Positions 50,136-58,760 of a DNA stretch of 64,000 bases are shown one piece after another; within the stretch, counting starts at the first letter, position 1, and every line of letters begins with the position of its first letter. The DNA is from Xanthobacteraceae bacterium. GTDB lineage: Bacteria > Pseudomonadota > Alphaproteobacteria > Rhizobiales > Xanthobacteraceae. A program made the position numbers and the translations under genes. A model generated the notes under the pieces. That model saw only the letters and a list, made by a program, of their open reading frames with translations. It made no database searches and was not told where the DNA came from. Location of the stretch: contig JANINJ010000107.1 in NCBI GenBank assembly GCA_024508855.1, positions 310,001-374,000 on the forward strand. Reading direction: 5' to 3'.

Positions 50136-51001
50136 GCCGCGCGGGCCCCGGTGAAGCCCTGCGGGCGAATCATAAGGAGGACGATAAGCGCGAGGAAAGC
50201 GATGGCGTCACGATCGAGCCAGGAACCGATAAAGATCGTGCCATAGGCCTCGACCAGACCCAGCACAAGGCTTGCGATCAGGGTGCCGCGCACGCTACCG
50301 AGACCGCCTAGAACGATGATGGCCAAAGCCTTGTAACTGACGACGAAGCCGATGCCGGGATCGACCAGATTGTTCATTTCTGCGACCAGGCCGCCCGCTA
50401 TGGCGGCAAGCACCGATCCGACAGCAAAATTCAGATAGCGAACCTTGATCGGATCGATGCCGAAGCTTGCAGCGATCTGCGGCTTGGAGACCGTCGCACG
50501 CCAGCCGATTCCAATCCTCGTCCGTGTCGTGAACAGATGAAGCCCGGTAAATACGACCAGCGCTGTGACCACCATCGCTATCTGCAATGCACTGACGGTG
50601 ACACCGGCAAAATTGAAAGTCTTAAACGCAAAGGCATTTCTCTGAAAAGTAATGCCCTGCTCGCCGAAAACGATCCGGAATGCATCCTGCATCAGGACCA
50701 GCAATCCGACAGAGGCGATCATTGGAACGTCCGGCCGATACTTCAGCAGTGGCTCGTAGAGCAACCGATAGATCGCCATCCCGAACAGTGGAGTGACGAT
50801 AACGGCTGCGAGAAAGCCGAGTGCAATGCTGCCTGTGGCATTCGCCACGAGAACCGTGACGTAGGCGCCGAGCGCGAACACAGCGGCGTGCGCTACATGC
50901 AAGATACGCAGCAGGCCATAGACAAGAGTCAGGCCGACCGACATCATCGCGTACATGCAGCCGAAGCTGATGCCGGTCACGGCCAGATCGAAGTAGTACA
51001 C
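50132..51001 (-). CDS. Branched-chain-type ABC transporter permease (LivH family)
   Basis: A 289-aa permease starting at GTG 51001 (YYFDLAVTGISFGCMYAMMS) with RILHVAHAAVFALGAYVTVL near 32 and VLGGLGSVRGTLIASLVLGL near 230. An A-rich GGA lies about ten bases upstream of the GTG. It is the channel partner of LivM. Confidence 0.92.
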   Translation of the reverse strand: MYYFDLAVTGISFGCMYAMMSVGLTLVYGLLRILHVAHAAVFALGAYVTVLVANATGSIALGFLAAVIVTPLFGMAIYRLLYEPLLKYRPDVPMIASVGLLVLMQDAFRIVFGEQGITFQRNAFAFKTFNFAGVTVSALQIAMVVTALVVFTGLHLFTTRTRIGIGWRATVSKPQIAASFGIDPIKVRYLNFAVGSVLAAIAGGLVAEMNNLVDPGIGFVVSYKALAIIVLGGLGSVRGTLIASLVLGLVEAYGTIFIGSWLDRDAIAFLALIVLLMIRPQGFTGARAA

Positions 51002-51064
51002 CGCATCATCCTTTGCCGTGGACGGCGTACACTATTGCCGCCGCCCATTCCGTCCCTCTCAGGC

Positions 51065-52249
51065 TTATTTCTCGGGTGGTGCGAACGCGGAGAGATCTGT
51101 GAGTACCCCGGCAGGCTTGAACTTGCCGTCCTTGATAACGTTGACGCTGATCGGCATGATCATCTCGTGCAGGCTGTTGAAGCCGTTGAGCGTCCCTTCG
51201 AGTATCGGGAAATCCTTGGTTGCCGCCAGCGCATCGCGCACCTTAGCCGGATCGGTACTGTTGGCACGTTTGATTCCGTCCGCCATCAGCCGGACCGCGG
51301 AATATGTGATCGCCGCGACGCCTTCCGGAGCATAGCCGGCGCGTTTCTTGAATTCCGTGAAGAAATGCTGAAGGGTTTCATCCTTCCGGTCGCGGTCAAA
51401 GCTGTCCATGATATAGGTGCCTTCGGCGGCGGGTCCGGCGATCTCTATGAACTTCTCGGAATCGAAAGCCTGCGAACCAATAATCGGCACCGTGATCCCA
51501 GCGGCGCGCAACTGCGAAACCAGGGGACCGCCGGTGAAGAAATAACCGGTCGCGTACACCGCGTCAGGATTATCGCGCTTCACGCTCGCGACGATCGAGC
51601 CGAACTGACGATCCTTGAGCGAATAGCTGTACTTGTTGACAACGGTGATGCCGTATTTTCCGGAAGCCTCGATGAAGCCGTTCATCGTCGCCTGGCCGTA
51701 GTCGTTATCCATCGTGATGGTGGATATCTTCTTCAATCCGAGATTCTTCCCGATGTAGAGCGCGGTCGCCGCACCTTGCTGCGGGCCGAGATGGACCAGG
51801 CGGAACATGTAATCGCCGGCGCGCGTGATGTCCGGATGCACGCCGTAGGCCGAAATCATGACGACACCAGCCTTCTGAAACACCGGCGCGGCTGCGCGGC
51901 CAGATGCCGAGTAGCTGCCGTTGACGACCAGTTTGACGCCGTCTTCGCCGATCAGCTTGTTCGCAGTAAAAATTGCCTGATCGGATTTGGCCTGGTCATC
52001 ATAAGTGACCAGCTCGATTTTCTGACCGAGCACACCACCCGCGGCGTTGACGTCTTCAGCTGCCATAATCCCGGCGATTTGAGCTGACTTGCCGTCGGTC
52101 GCTGCGGGGCCCGTCAGTGGCACCTGGAAGCCGATCTTAATGTCGGCCTGTGCCGGCATCAGCGTGGCTGCCCCGAGCATCAGAACGCTCGTCAGTCCAA
52201 GGGATAGTTTTCTACCGACCCTTGGCAGTTTGGCAATTTGTTTCAGCAT
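51065..52249 (-). CDS. Branched-chain-type ABC transporter substrate-binding protein (LivK family)
   Basis: A 394-aa periplasmic binding protein. The signal peptide covers about residues 1-35 (basic KLPRVGRK, hydrophobic LSLGLTSVLMLGAATLM, cleavage near AQAD). The mature chain begins IKIGFQVPLTGPAATDGK, the type-1 ligand fold. ATG 52249 is chosen over an in-frame ATG at 52261 because GGAGAG lies at the right distance. It follows the UbiD-like gene by 39 bases and probably gives the operon its import specificity, perhaps for a (thio)urocanate-like or betaine compound. Confidence 0.93.
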   Translation of the reverse strand: MLKQIAKLPRVGRKLSLGLTSVLMLGAATLMPAQADIKIGFQVPLTGPAATDGKSAQIAGIMAAEDVNAAGGVLGQKIELVTYDDQAKSDQAIFTANKLIGEDGVKLVVNGSYSASGRAAAPVFQKAGVVMISAYGVHPDITRAGDYMFRLVHLGPQQGAATALYIGKNLGLKKISTITMDNDYGQATMNGFIEASGKYGITVVNKYSYSLKDRQFGSIVASVKRDNPDAVYATGYFFTGGPLVSQLRAAGITVPIIGSQAFDSEKFIEIAGPAAEGTYIMDSFDRDRKDETLQHFFTEFKKRAGYAPEGVAAITYSAVRLMADGIKRANSTDPAKVRDALAATKDFPILEGTLNGFNSLHEMIMPISVNVIKDGKFKPAGVLTDLSAFAPPEK

Positions 52250-52288
52250 AGCGCTCTCCATTGAAAGATCGATTGTCTCGTCACGGAC

Positions 52289-53695
52289 CTATGCGAGTTG
52301 GTTCTCGCTTAATATTTCACGCGCACGCGCACGCGCTGCTTGTGGCGGTTGCGCCAATTCCCAATCCAAACGGTCTTCCGGCTTGCGCGTCGCATCGATA
52401 CCGAGTTTTCCGATGGTGCCATTCCGATCGAGCGGTTCGGAGCGGTCCGCCCGCACGCCGGGAATGATGATGAAATCGCGCTCCGGTTTACACCGCGTCG
52501 CTCTCGCCCACTCCACTTGAACCGGATCCCAAGGGTTGATGTCGTCTTCGACGACTATCACCTGCTTGATCAGATTCACGGCCGCCCAAACGGCGAACAT
52601 AGCCTTTTGCGCTTCTCCCGGGCGCAGGGCTCGCAATGCAATGACCGCATGAAGACGCCCGGCGCCCCCGACACCGACTGCCACGCTGGTAACCGATGGC
52701 ACTGCGCCGCGTATTACGCGCACAAGTCCGGCAGCAATCGCGACGCCGCCGAGCAGACAATGCTCGGGATGATATCCCGGCAGGATGACCTGGAAGAGCG
52801 CATCGCGGCGCCGGGTCAACCGGGAAAACGTCGCGACGATGCCCGCACCGTAGTTTTCATACATACCGTGAAACTCGCTGACAGGTCCTTCCATAAAGGG
52901 TTCGCCTGCATCCAGCGTGCCTTCCAAAACGCATTCGCAATGCGCCGGCACCAGCAAACCGGAGTCCGCACAGCGGACCACCTCCAGCGGCTCACCCATC
53001 AGCGCACCGGCTACCGGTAATTCGTCCTCGCCGAGCCCAAGATAAAGGCAGGCTGCCACCAGAACCGCCGGATGATTTCCAATGCAAACCGCTATATCCA
53101 GCTTTTCGCCACGTGCATGAGCCGCACGCGCTAGGATCGCGAGATGATGATTGGGTGCGATACCGACAAAGGCGCGGTTTCCGCCGAGTGGCATCAACCG
53201 CGCGATCGAAAGGTTGGTGTGGCCGCTGACTTTGTCTCTCGCGATAATGCAGCCGGCGGTAATGTAGGGGCCGCCTTCTTTTTCAAAGAAGCGCGGAATC
53301 GGAAGTTCATCCGTCAAAGACGGATCGCTGACGATCTCTTCCTGACATGGTCCGGACGGCAAGACGCGATGCGGCAAGGGCTTTTCAATTGCGGCCAGCA
53401 GCGAGCCTTGTATCTGTTCGACTGTCGTGCCCAAACCCGCGGCAAATCGTGACAACGAATTGAGCAGATTGCCTACGATCGGCATCGGCGGCGTTTTCGG
53501 CGATCCCTCGATATTAGTGAAATGCAGCGCAGGGCCGCTGTCGATCTCTGCGAGGCAACTGGCAACTTCATAGTCCAACCGGATCGGCTGTGCGATCGAT
53601 ACCAGTTCGCCGGCTTCCCGTAGCGCAGACAGGAACGCACGCATCGACTGCCGGGACTGCGTGGCTTTGCTGGTGATGACGTCTTTAATGTCCAC
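52289..53695 (-). CDS. UbiD-family prenylated-FMN-dependent (de)carboxylase
   Basis: A 468-aa UbiD-family enzyme. The catalytic R-E-E set appears complete: Arg in NLSIARLMPLGGNRAFVG near 160, and both Glu in FMEGPVSEFHGMYENY near 270 (E-x4-E as in ferulate decarboxylase). ARADRS-type C-terminal motif PGVRADRSEPLDRNG lies near 415. UbiD enzymes decarboxylate aromatic, heteroaromatic or acrylic acids using prenyl-FMN from UbiX; no intact ubiX is in the window. It is the first gene of the minus-strand operon and is divergent from the fused LysR gene. Urocanate-type acids are acrylic heteroaromatics, so they are conceivable substrates. Confidence 0.9.
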   Translation of the reverse strand: MDIKDVITSKATQSRQSMRAFLSALREAGELVSIAQPIRLDYEVASCLAEIDSGPALHFTNIEGSPKTPPMPIVGNLLNSLSRFAAGLGTTVEQIQGSLLAAIEKPLPHRVLPSGPCQEEIVSDPSLTDELPIPRFFEKEGGPYITAGCIIARDKVSGHTNLSIARLMPLGGNRAFVGIAPNHHLAILARAAHARGEKLDIAVCIGNHPAVLVAACLYLGLGEDELPVAGALMGEPLEVVRCADSGLLVPAHCECVLEGTLDAGEPFMEGPVSEFHGMYENYGAGIVATFSRLTRRRDALFQVILPGYHPEHCLLGGVAIAAGLVRVIRGAVPSVTSVAVGVGGAGRLHAVIALRALRPGEAQKAMFAVWAAVNLIKQVIVVEDDINPWDPVQVEWARATRCKPERDFIIIPGVRADRSEPLDRNGTIGKLGIDATRKPEDRLDWELAQPPQAARARAREILSENQLA

Positions 53696-53785
53696 GTCTG
53701 CTCGATCCCGGAATTCGTTGTCAGCAACCGGATTCAGCTATCCGGGAACATAGATCATATCGGCCATTGTGCTGCGGTCCATGTC

Positions 53786-53838
53786 TGGTTACTACGAACC
53801 AGCCCATAGGAAAAAACGAAAGTAGATGACGCCGGGCT
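53786..53838. promoter_or_regulatory. Divergent control region of the ubiD-like operon and the fused LysR gene
   Basis: Within the 183-base region 53696-53878 there is a small dyad TGGTT-ACTACG-AACCA (53786-53801) followed by ATAGGAAAAA (53806-53815) and GACGCCGG. The ATAGGAAAAA element followed by GACACCGG recurs at 58534 upstream of the cyclic amidase, in the same orientation to the target operon (111 and 137 bases from the start codons). LysR proteins usually bind such divergent regions. Confidence 0.45.
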
Positions 53839-53878
53839 GCGCAAGCATTATGGTCCACGCGTAAACCTTGCGAGATCC

Positions 53879-55729
53879 ATGATCGAGTTGCGCACCCTCG
53901 CTTACTTCGTGACCGCTTGCCGGTCCGGCAGCTTTGCGCAAGCTGCTGAGTATCTCGGCATTGCCGTCTCGACGCTCAGCACCACGATGAAGGCGCTAGA
54001 GCGCGACGTCGGTGTTTCCTTGTTTCGACGGATCAAGAACAACCTTTATCCGACTGAGGCCGCGCGCGCACTAATGCGCGGCGCGGATCCACTATTGATG
54101 GCTGAGCTATTCGCCCGACGGTGGGCCGTAGCGCCAGCGAGAGCTTCGCTGAAACTGCTAACCGTTGAGGTCGGCCTGAGTTTCACTATCGGCGGACTCA
54201 GCAAGGCGGTCAGGCAGGCCATCCACCAGATGGGCACCGAGCGCCCCGACGTTTTTGTCGACATAATATGGGCCGACGAAAAGGATGCTCCCCATGGCGG
54301 CAGCATTGTTGAAGACTGGCGCGATACCGAATCCAGCCGCGTGGAGATAACGCTCGACTATGGGAGTCGGCAGACATCGAAACGCGTCACAACGCTGTTG
54401 GCGGACCGATGGGTATTCGCGTGCCGTATGCCGTCCGGAACGCGCAGTTTTCCCAAGGCCGCCGATTTGGCGACGGGCCGCCTTGTCGTACCGCGGCTGT
54501 CGTCAACCCTGATCGAACAGGCGGAACGCTATTTCCGTCAGCATAAAATCAGCGGCGTGCGATTCCTCAATGATCATCCCGGTGACCTCCCGCGCATCAT
54601 GGATGACTATTCGGAAGCAGCGCTGTTTGTACCGGGAAGCCTGGTCTCTCCGCGCCTCGGGCTAACTAACATCGCGGCAATTTTGCCGGACGAGCCGCTG
54701 ACCACCCGGATCGTAGCCCGCACGACAAAGCCGGACACGCTGACATCCCTGTTCGTGCGAAAATTGCGGCATGCACTGGCCGACACGCAACCGGCTTTCG
54801 CGGACCGTCCGGTCATCAGCCTCCGGCAAATTCGCTATTTCAACCTGTTGCAACGACTTCGACGTGTCTCCGCTGCGGCCCGCGGAGCTAATATCAGCCA
54901 GCCAGCGTTAAGCGAACAGATCCACAAACTGGAAACCTCCCTCGGCGGCTCGCTGTTCGAACGGCGGGGCGACGGCATGATTCCGACGGTCAAAGGAGAG
55001 CGGTTCGACCGCATGTCCCGCCTGATCGAAACCAGTTTCCGACGGCTTTCCAGCGGCGACGATGGCGCAGTTCCGCCCCAGAGCCGGGGAATCGCTATCG
55101 GTATTTTACCCTCGGTCAACCAGCACGGTTTCCTCGTCAACCGGATCACCGAGGCAATACTGGACGTCCAAGAACGTCACCCGGCGCTCAAACTCTTGAT
55201 CCGGGAAGCGCCGAACGGAATGCTGCAGGATTGGGTGATCCGCGGACTGGTGGGCGTCGCGATCGTCGAAACCATTCTTCCGCAAATGCCGCGGCTGCCG
55301 CTCGGCTCATCCGAACGGCTGGCGGCCATCACCCATACGCGTCACAAAATGCTTCCACCGGGTCCGGTGACGCTTGCCGACCTCGCACGCCTGCCGCTCG
55401 CACTGCCGACAAACCGCTTCGGATTGCGTCAGTTGCTGGACGCGTCGGCCGAACAGCACGATATCGCGTTGCGGCCTTACATGGAGATCGACGCGCTGCC
55501 GATGGCGGTTGCCATACTCGGCCGGCTGCCAGTCTGCGCCGTGCTACCTCCGTCAGCCGTAGAACGAGAAATTGCCGCCGGCGACCTTGTCGTACACCCG
55601 ATCATCGAGCCGGCAATCTCGCGGCGATTGTTCGTGATTTATTCGGGCGAGCGCACGTTGAGCGAATCCGAGCGCGACCTCGTCAACTCGCTGCGCAGGA
55701 AGTTGTCCGAGCCGCGTCACGCGAACTAA
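53879..55729 (+). CDS. Tandem-fused LysR-type transcriptional regulator (two LTTR units in one chain)
   Basis: A 616-aa protein, twice the usual LTTR length. Unit 1 has a helix-turn-helix at residues 3-60 (LRTLAYFVTACRSGSFAQAA, later VSTLSTTMKALERDVGVSLF) and an effector-like domain to about 305. Unit 2 begins with a second helix-turn-helix at about 312-372 (LRQIRYFNLLQRLRRVSAAA, later SQPALSEQIHKLETSLGGSL) and a second effector domain to the end. There is no stop or frameshift at the joint (TQPAFADRPVIS). LTTRs act as dimers or tetramers, so this could be a covalent heterodimer with two effector pockets. It is divergent from the ubiD-liv operon and followed by the converging carbamoylase gene. 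Confidence 0.9.
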   Translation: MIELRTLAYFVTACRSGSFAQAAEYLGIAVSTLSTTMKALERDVGVSLFRRIKNNLYPTEAARALMRGADPLLMAELFARRWAVAPARASLKLLTVEVGLSFTIGGLSKAVRQAIHQMGTERPDVFVDIIWADEKDAPHGGSIVEDWRDTESSRVEITLDYGSRQTSKRVTTLLADRWVFACRMPSGTRSFPKAADLATGRLVVPRLSSTLIEQAERYFRQHKISGVRFLNDHPGDLPRIMDDYSEAALFVPGSLVSPRLGLTNIAAILPDEPLTTRIVARTTKPDTLTSLFVRKLRHALADTQPAFADRPVISLRQIRYFNLLQRLRRVSAAARGANISQPALSEQIHKLETSLGGSLFERRGDGMIPTVKGERFDRMSRLIETSFRRLSSGDDGAVPPQSRGIAIGILPSVNQHGFLVNRITEAILDVQERHPALKLLIREAPNGMLQDWVIRGLVGVAIVETILPQMPRLPLGSSERLAAITHTRHKMLPPGPVTLADLARLPLALPTNRFGLRQLLDASAEQHDIALRPYMEIDALPMAVAILGRLPVCAVLPPSAVEREIAAGDLVVHPIIEPAISRRLFVIYSGERTLSESERDLVNSLRRKLSEPRHAN

Positions 55730-55763
55730 CGCCCTGAAGACTGCTTCGACGTTAAAACGTCGT

Positions 55764-57032
55764 CTAGCTCGCGTCCTGCGACAGCGATTGATCGAGCGCT
55801 CTGACCGCTTGAAAAATGACTGCGGCACCGGCGGCAATCGCGTCCCGGTCCGCCCACTCCTCGGGCGCGTGACTCTTGCCTTTGCGGCACGGCACGAACA
55901 CCATCGCAGACCGGGAGATGCGGCTCATGAATGCTGCATCATGACCGGCACCACTGGGCAAATCTATCTCGCTCAGGCCGAGATCCTGTGCACCCTGACG
56001 CAAGGCCGCGCGCAAATCCGCATCGCAGGCGACGGGAGGACCATCCGACAGCGTTTCGAATGCGGTGCGGCTCACTTGCGCCGCGGCTGCAAATGCAGCG
56101 CTTTCTAGGTCCAAGGACTCTACAAAACGTTTCGTCAGTACCGGGTTCGTCGTCCGGGCGTCGACAAGCAGCCGACAACGGCCCGGCACAATGTTGGACG
56201 CCGAAGGTTCAACGGTCAGGATGCCGACGGTGGCGACGAAGTAATCCTCAGTCTCTCCAGCCAGTTGTTCGGCAAGCCGGCGGACGACGGCAACGGTGTT
56301 GGCCGCCGCCACAAGAGCGTCATGACGAAGATTGATCGGCGTCGTGCCGGCATGATCGGCCTCGCCCTGAAAGACGACTTCGATCCGGCGGATACCGACG
56401 ATAGACGTGACAATGCCGACATCGAGCGATCGCGATTCCAGCACAATGCCCTGTTCGATATGCAACTCCAGAAACGCACGGATATCCTCACGCTTCGCCT
56501 CAGCGAGCCGATCGGGATCGCCACCAACGCGCCGCAAACCTTCCCGTAGCGTTTCGCCCGATGGCTCCGTCAGATCGAGCATCTTGCTGTCGAGCGAACC
56601 GGTCATGCCCCGGCTCCCGACGCACGAGAGGCCATACTCGCTGGGTTCCTCCGCAAGGAAATCGATGATCTCGATGGTATGATTGAGGCGCGTTCCCGAC
56701 TGACGTAGCGCGCGAACGATCTCGAGCCCGGTCGCGACCCCCGCGATGCCGTCGAAGCGGCCTCCCGAGGGAACCGTATCGCTATGCGATCCCACTGCAA
56801 TAACGCCGAGTGCGGGATTTGTACCTTCAAGCCGGCCGATCAAATTCCCCGCCGTATCGATCCGGGTCGTCAGCCCAGCTTCGGCGAAACGGCGGGCGAG
56901 CCATGCACGTCCTTCGAGAAACAAAGGCGTGAACGAACGCCGGGTGTAGGGACGTGCCGGGTCCGTGATATCGGCCAGCGCCATCACATCCGCCCAGAGG
57001 CGATTCGCATCAAGCGGAAGGTTTGTTTTCAT
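55764..57032 (-). CDS. Zn-dependent N-carbamoyl-L-amino acid hydrolase/allantoate amidohydrolase family (M20)
   Basis: A 422-aa M20-type amidase. Metal ligands fit His83 in GSHSDTVPSGGRFDG, the Asp of FDGIAG, Glu in FLAEEPSEYGLSCVGSRGMTG near 130, His in ELHIEQG near 195, and the C-terminal His in SGAGHDAAFM near 383; a dimerisation domain contains DHAGTTPINLRHD near 225. The family cleaves N-carbamoyl groups (to ammonia and CO2) or allantoate. It starts 12 bases after the cyclic amidase, a pairing typical of hydantoin utilisation. Here N-carbamoyl-L-glutamate is the proposed substrate. Confidence 0.88.
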   Translation of the reverse strand: MKTNLPLDANRLWADVMALADITDPARPYTRRSFTPLFLEGRAWLARRFAEAGLTTRIDTAGNLIGRLEGTNPALGVIAVGSHSDTVPSGGRFDGIAGVATGLEIVRALRQSGTRLNHTIEIIDFLAEEPSEYGLSCVGSRGMTGSLDSKMLDLTEPSGETLREGLRRVGGDPDRLAEAKREDIRAFLELHIEQGIVLESRSLDVGIVTSIVGIRRIEVVFQGEADHAGTTPINLRHDALVAAANTVAVVRRLAEQLAGETEDYFVATVGILTVEPSASNIVPGRCRLLVDARTTNPVLTKRFVESLDLESAAFAAAAQVSRTAFETLSDGPPVACDADLRAALRQGAQDLGLSEIDLPSGAGHDAAFMSRISRSAMVFVPCRKGKSHAPEEWADRDAIAAGAAVIFQAVRALDQSLSQDAS

Positions 57033-57044
57033 CCGATCCCTGAC

Positions 57045-58397
57045 CTAGCGAGCGCGAAGAGGACTGACGAAACGACCTTGCCCGGGTTCGGCAAGCACAC
57101 GCCCGTCGGCGGCGACGCAATCGCCTCGAAGATAGGTCTCTACCACACGGAACGGCAGTTCGATTCCGTCATAGGGGCTCCAGGATACAAAATTATTTCC
57201 GCTGGTTGCCGCCTTGTAGCGATAGGGATCACGGCGAATCAGCGCGATATCCGCATCGCGGCCGACCTCCAGCGCACCCTTGGCATGTGTGATCCGAAAC
57301 AGTGCAGCCGGGTTATGCGCAAGCAGACGCGCGGCATGGCTGAGAGAAAGCCCACGCTGATCCAAGCCCTTCAGAAGCAGTACATACAAAGCTTCGAGGC
57401 CCGGAATTCCCGATGAATTTTTCAGCATATTTGGATCGGTCTTGCGATCTTCCGACCAGCTTACATGATCGGTCGAAACGATCGTGACATTGCCAGCCGC
57501 CAGATGATGCCAAAGGGCTTCAACCTCGCGGCGGGGCCGTAACGGCGGATTGATCTTGGCCTTCCCGCCAAGACGCCGGACATCGTTATCTTCGTCGAGC
57601 GTCAGATAATGAACGCAGGCCTCGATCGTCGCACCATGGCCCTGGGCGCGATAAGCGGCTGCCAGTTCATACCCGCGACCGATCGAACTGTGGACAATGT
57701 GCACAGGGCACCCGGCGCCTGCGCCTAGTTCGAACACTTCGGCTGTCGCCAGCGCCTCGGAAATCGGCGGGCGCGACAGACCATGCGCGGTGTAGTCCGT
57801 GATGCCCTTTGCTTCGACATCGGCCATGAAGGCACGGACCATCTCGTCATTCTCGTTGTGAATACCCGCGATCAGTCCCCTCTTCCCGACAGCGCAAAAG
57901 CTCGCATACAGCACATGCGGCGGAATCCTGGGGAAACGTTTGGGATGGGTTCCGAAGGTCGAGAACTTAAAGGCTGCGGCGCCGGCGTCGACCAGTTCAT
58001 CGATCCGCGCAGGACCTTCATCCGGATCGATAGTCGCATAAAGCGCAAAATCGACACGCGCCTGCGCTCCCGCTTCCCTCTCCTTTGTCCGGAATCGCTC
58101 CGCCGTGGCGATCAGACAATTGTCGTCATAGGGCATGTCGACGATCGTGGTGACACCGCCCGCCGCAGCGCTCCGTGTCGACCAGATGAAATCTTCCTGT
58201 CCAAGCTGGCTGCGGCTGTGAACCTGGGCATCGATCGCACCCGGAAACACAAGGAAACCGGGTCCACCGTGCTTTTCGCCCTCAGGCGCGCTGCCGGACC
58301 CGACCGACTGTATCAATCCGTTGCTTACCAGGACGTAGCCGTTCTCGATGATACGATCGGGCAGAATGACCGTGCCCTGGAAGACTTTGTCAGTCAT
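57045..58397 (-). CDS. Cyclic amidase of the dihydropyrimidinase/allantoinase/hydantoinase family
   Basis: A 450-aa amidohydrolase. The metal motif is FPGAIDAQVHSR, with Gln58 in place of the first His of the usual HxH (a variant also seen in some relatives) and His60 kept; the bridging carbamylated Lys fits AAFKFSTFGTHP near 140, then HNEN near 180, HIVHSS near 235 and STDHVSWSEDRK near 307. ATG 58397 is six bases after AAAGAG; an ATG at 58403 is possible. Enzymes of this family open five- or six-membered cyclic ureides. Paired with the carbamoylase, it should convert a hydantoin, such as hydantoin-5-propionate, to an N-carbamoyl amino acid. Confidence 0.87.
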   Translation of the reverse strand: MTDKVFQGTVILPDRIIENGYVLVSNGLIQSVGSGSAPEGEKHGGPGFLVFPGAIDAQVHSRSQLGQEDFIWSTRSAAAGGVTTIVDMPYDDNCLIATAERFRTKEREAGAQARVDFALYATIDPDEGPARIDELVDAGAAAFKFSTFGTHPKRFPRIPPHVLYASFCAVGKRGLIAGIHNENDEMVRAFMADVEAKGITDYTAHGLSRPPISEALATAEVFELGAGAGCPVHIVHSSIGRGYELAAAYRAQGHGATIEACVHYLTLDEDNDVRRLGGKAKINPPLRPRREVEALWHHLAAGNVTIVSTDHVSWSEDRKTDPNMLKNSSGIPGLEALYVLLLKGLDQRGLSLSHAARLLAHNPAALFRITHAKGALEVGRDADIALIRRDPYRYKAATSGNNFVSWSPYDGIELPFRVVETYLRGDCVAADGRVLAEPGQGRFVSPLRAR

Positions 58398-58533
58398 TGT
58401 CATCTCTTTGGTTGCTAGCAGGTAGATCCACAGTAGCGACCCGGAGGCCATCGCGACTGCTGATCGAGCCGCGGCACCCAAACGTTAGTTGAAGCACGAA
58501 AAAGCTGCTAACCCCGTTTGGTCGAAGTCGCCG

Positions 58534-58558
58534 ATAGGAAAAACAAAACGACACCGGC
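58534..58558. promoter_or_regulatory. ATAGGAAAAA element upstream of the cyclic amidase (within a 363-base gap)
   Basis: The gap 58398-58760 between the amidase start and the end of phnF has no gene I can support. It contains ATAGGAAAAAC (58534-58544) and GACACCGG (58550-58557), matching ATAGGAAAAAAC and GACGCCGG before the ubiD-like operon. I read it as a promoter element for the amidase-carbamoylase operon; nothing else is evident in the gap. Confidence 0.4.
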
Positions 58559-58760
58559 TCGCTACCTTGGAACGAGAGTTGCCGGGAGTGCGACGGATTT
58601 AAACCGAGGGCAGATTTAAGCCTGCGACAGATATCGTTCTCACAGGCGCTCTCACCGGGTCGATCCGGCCGCTCTTGCCCGCCTTGAAAGCTGTCCCACG
58701 CGCATCATTGCTGGTTGCGCGATAAGTCCGCCAAGCACTCTTGATACCACAAAGTAAGCA

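Noticed and set aside
50537-52087. 516-residue plus-strand frame opposite livH and livK
   Set aside because: It lies entirely antisense to two genes with clear family motifs and signal peptide, and its composition is His/Asp/Arg-rich as expected of a shadow frame.
55747-55762. CGACGTT-AA-AACGTCG inverted repeat between the converging fused LysR and carbamoylase genes
   Set aside because: Perfect arms but almost no loop and no T-run; could be a weak bidirectional terminator, too thin to list as a feature.
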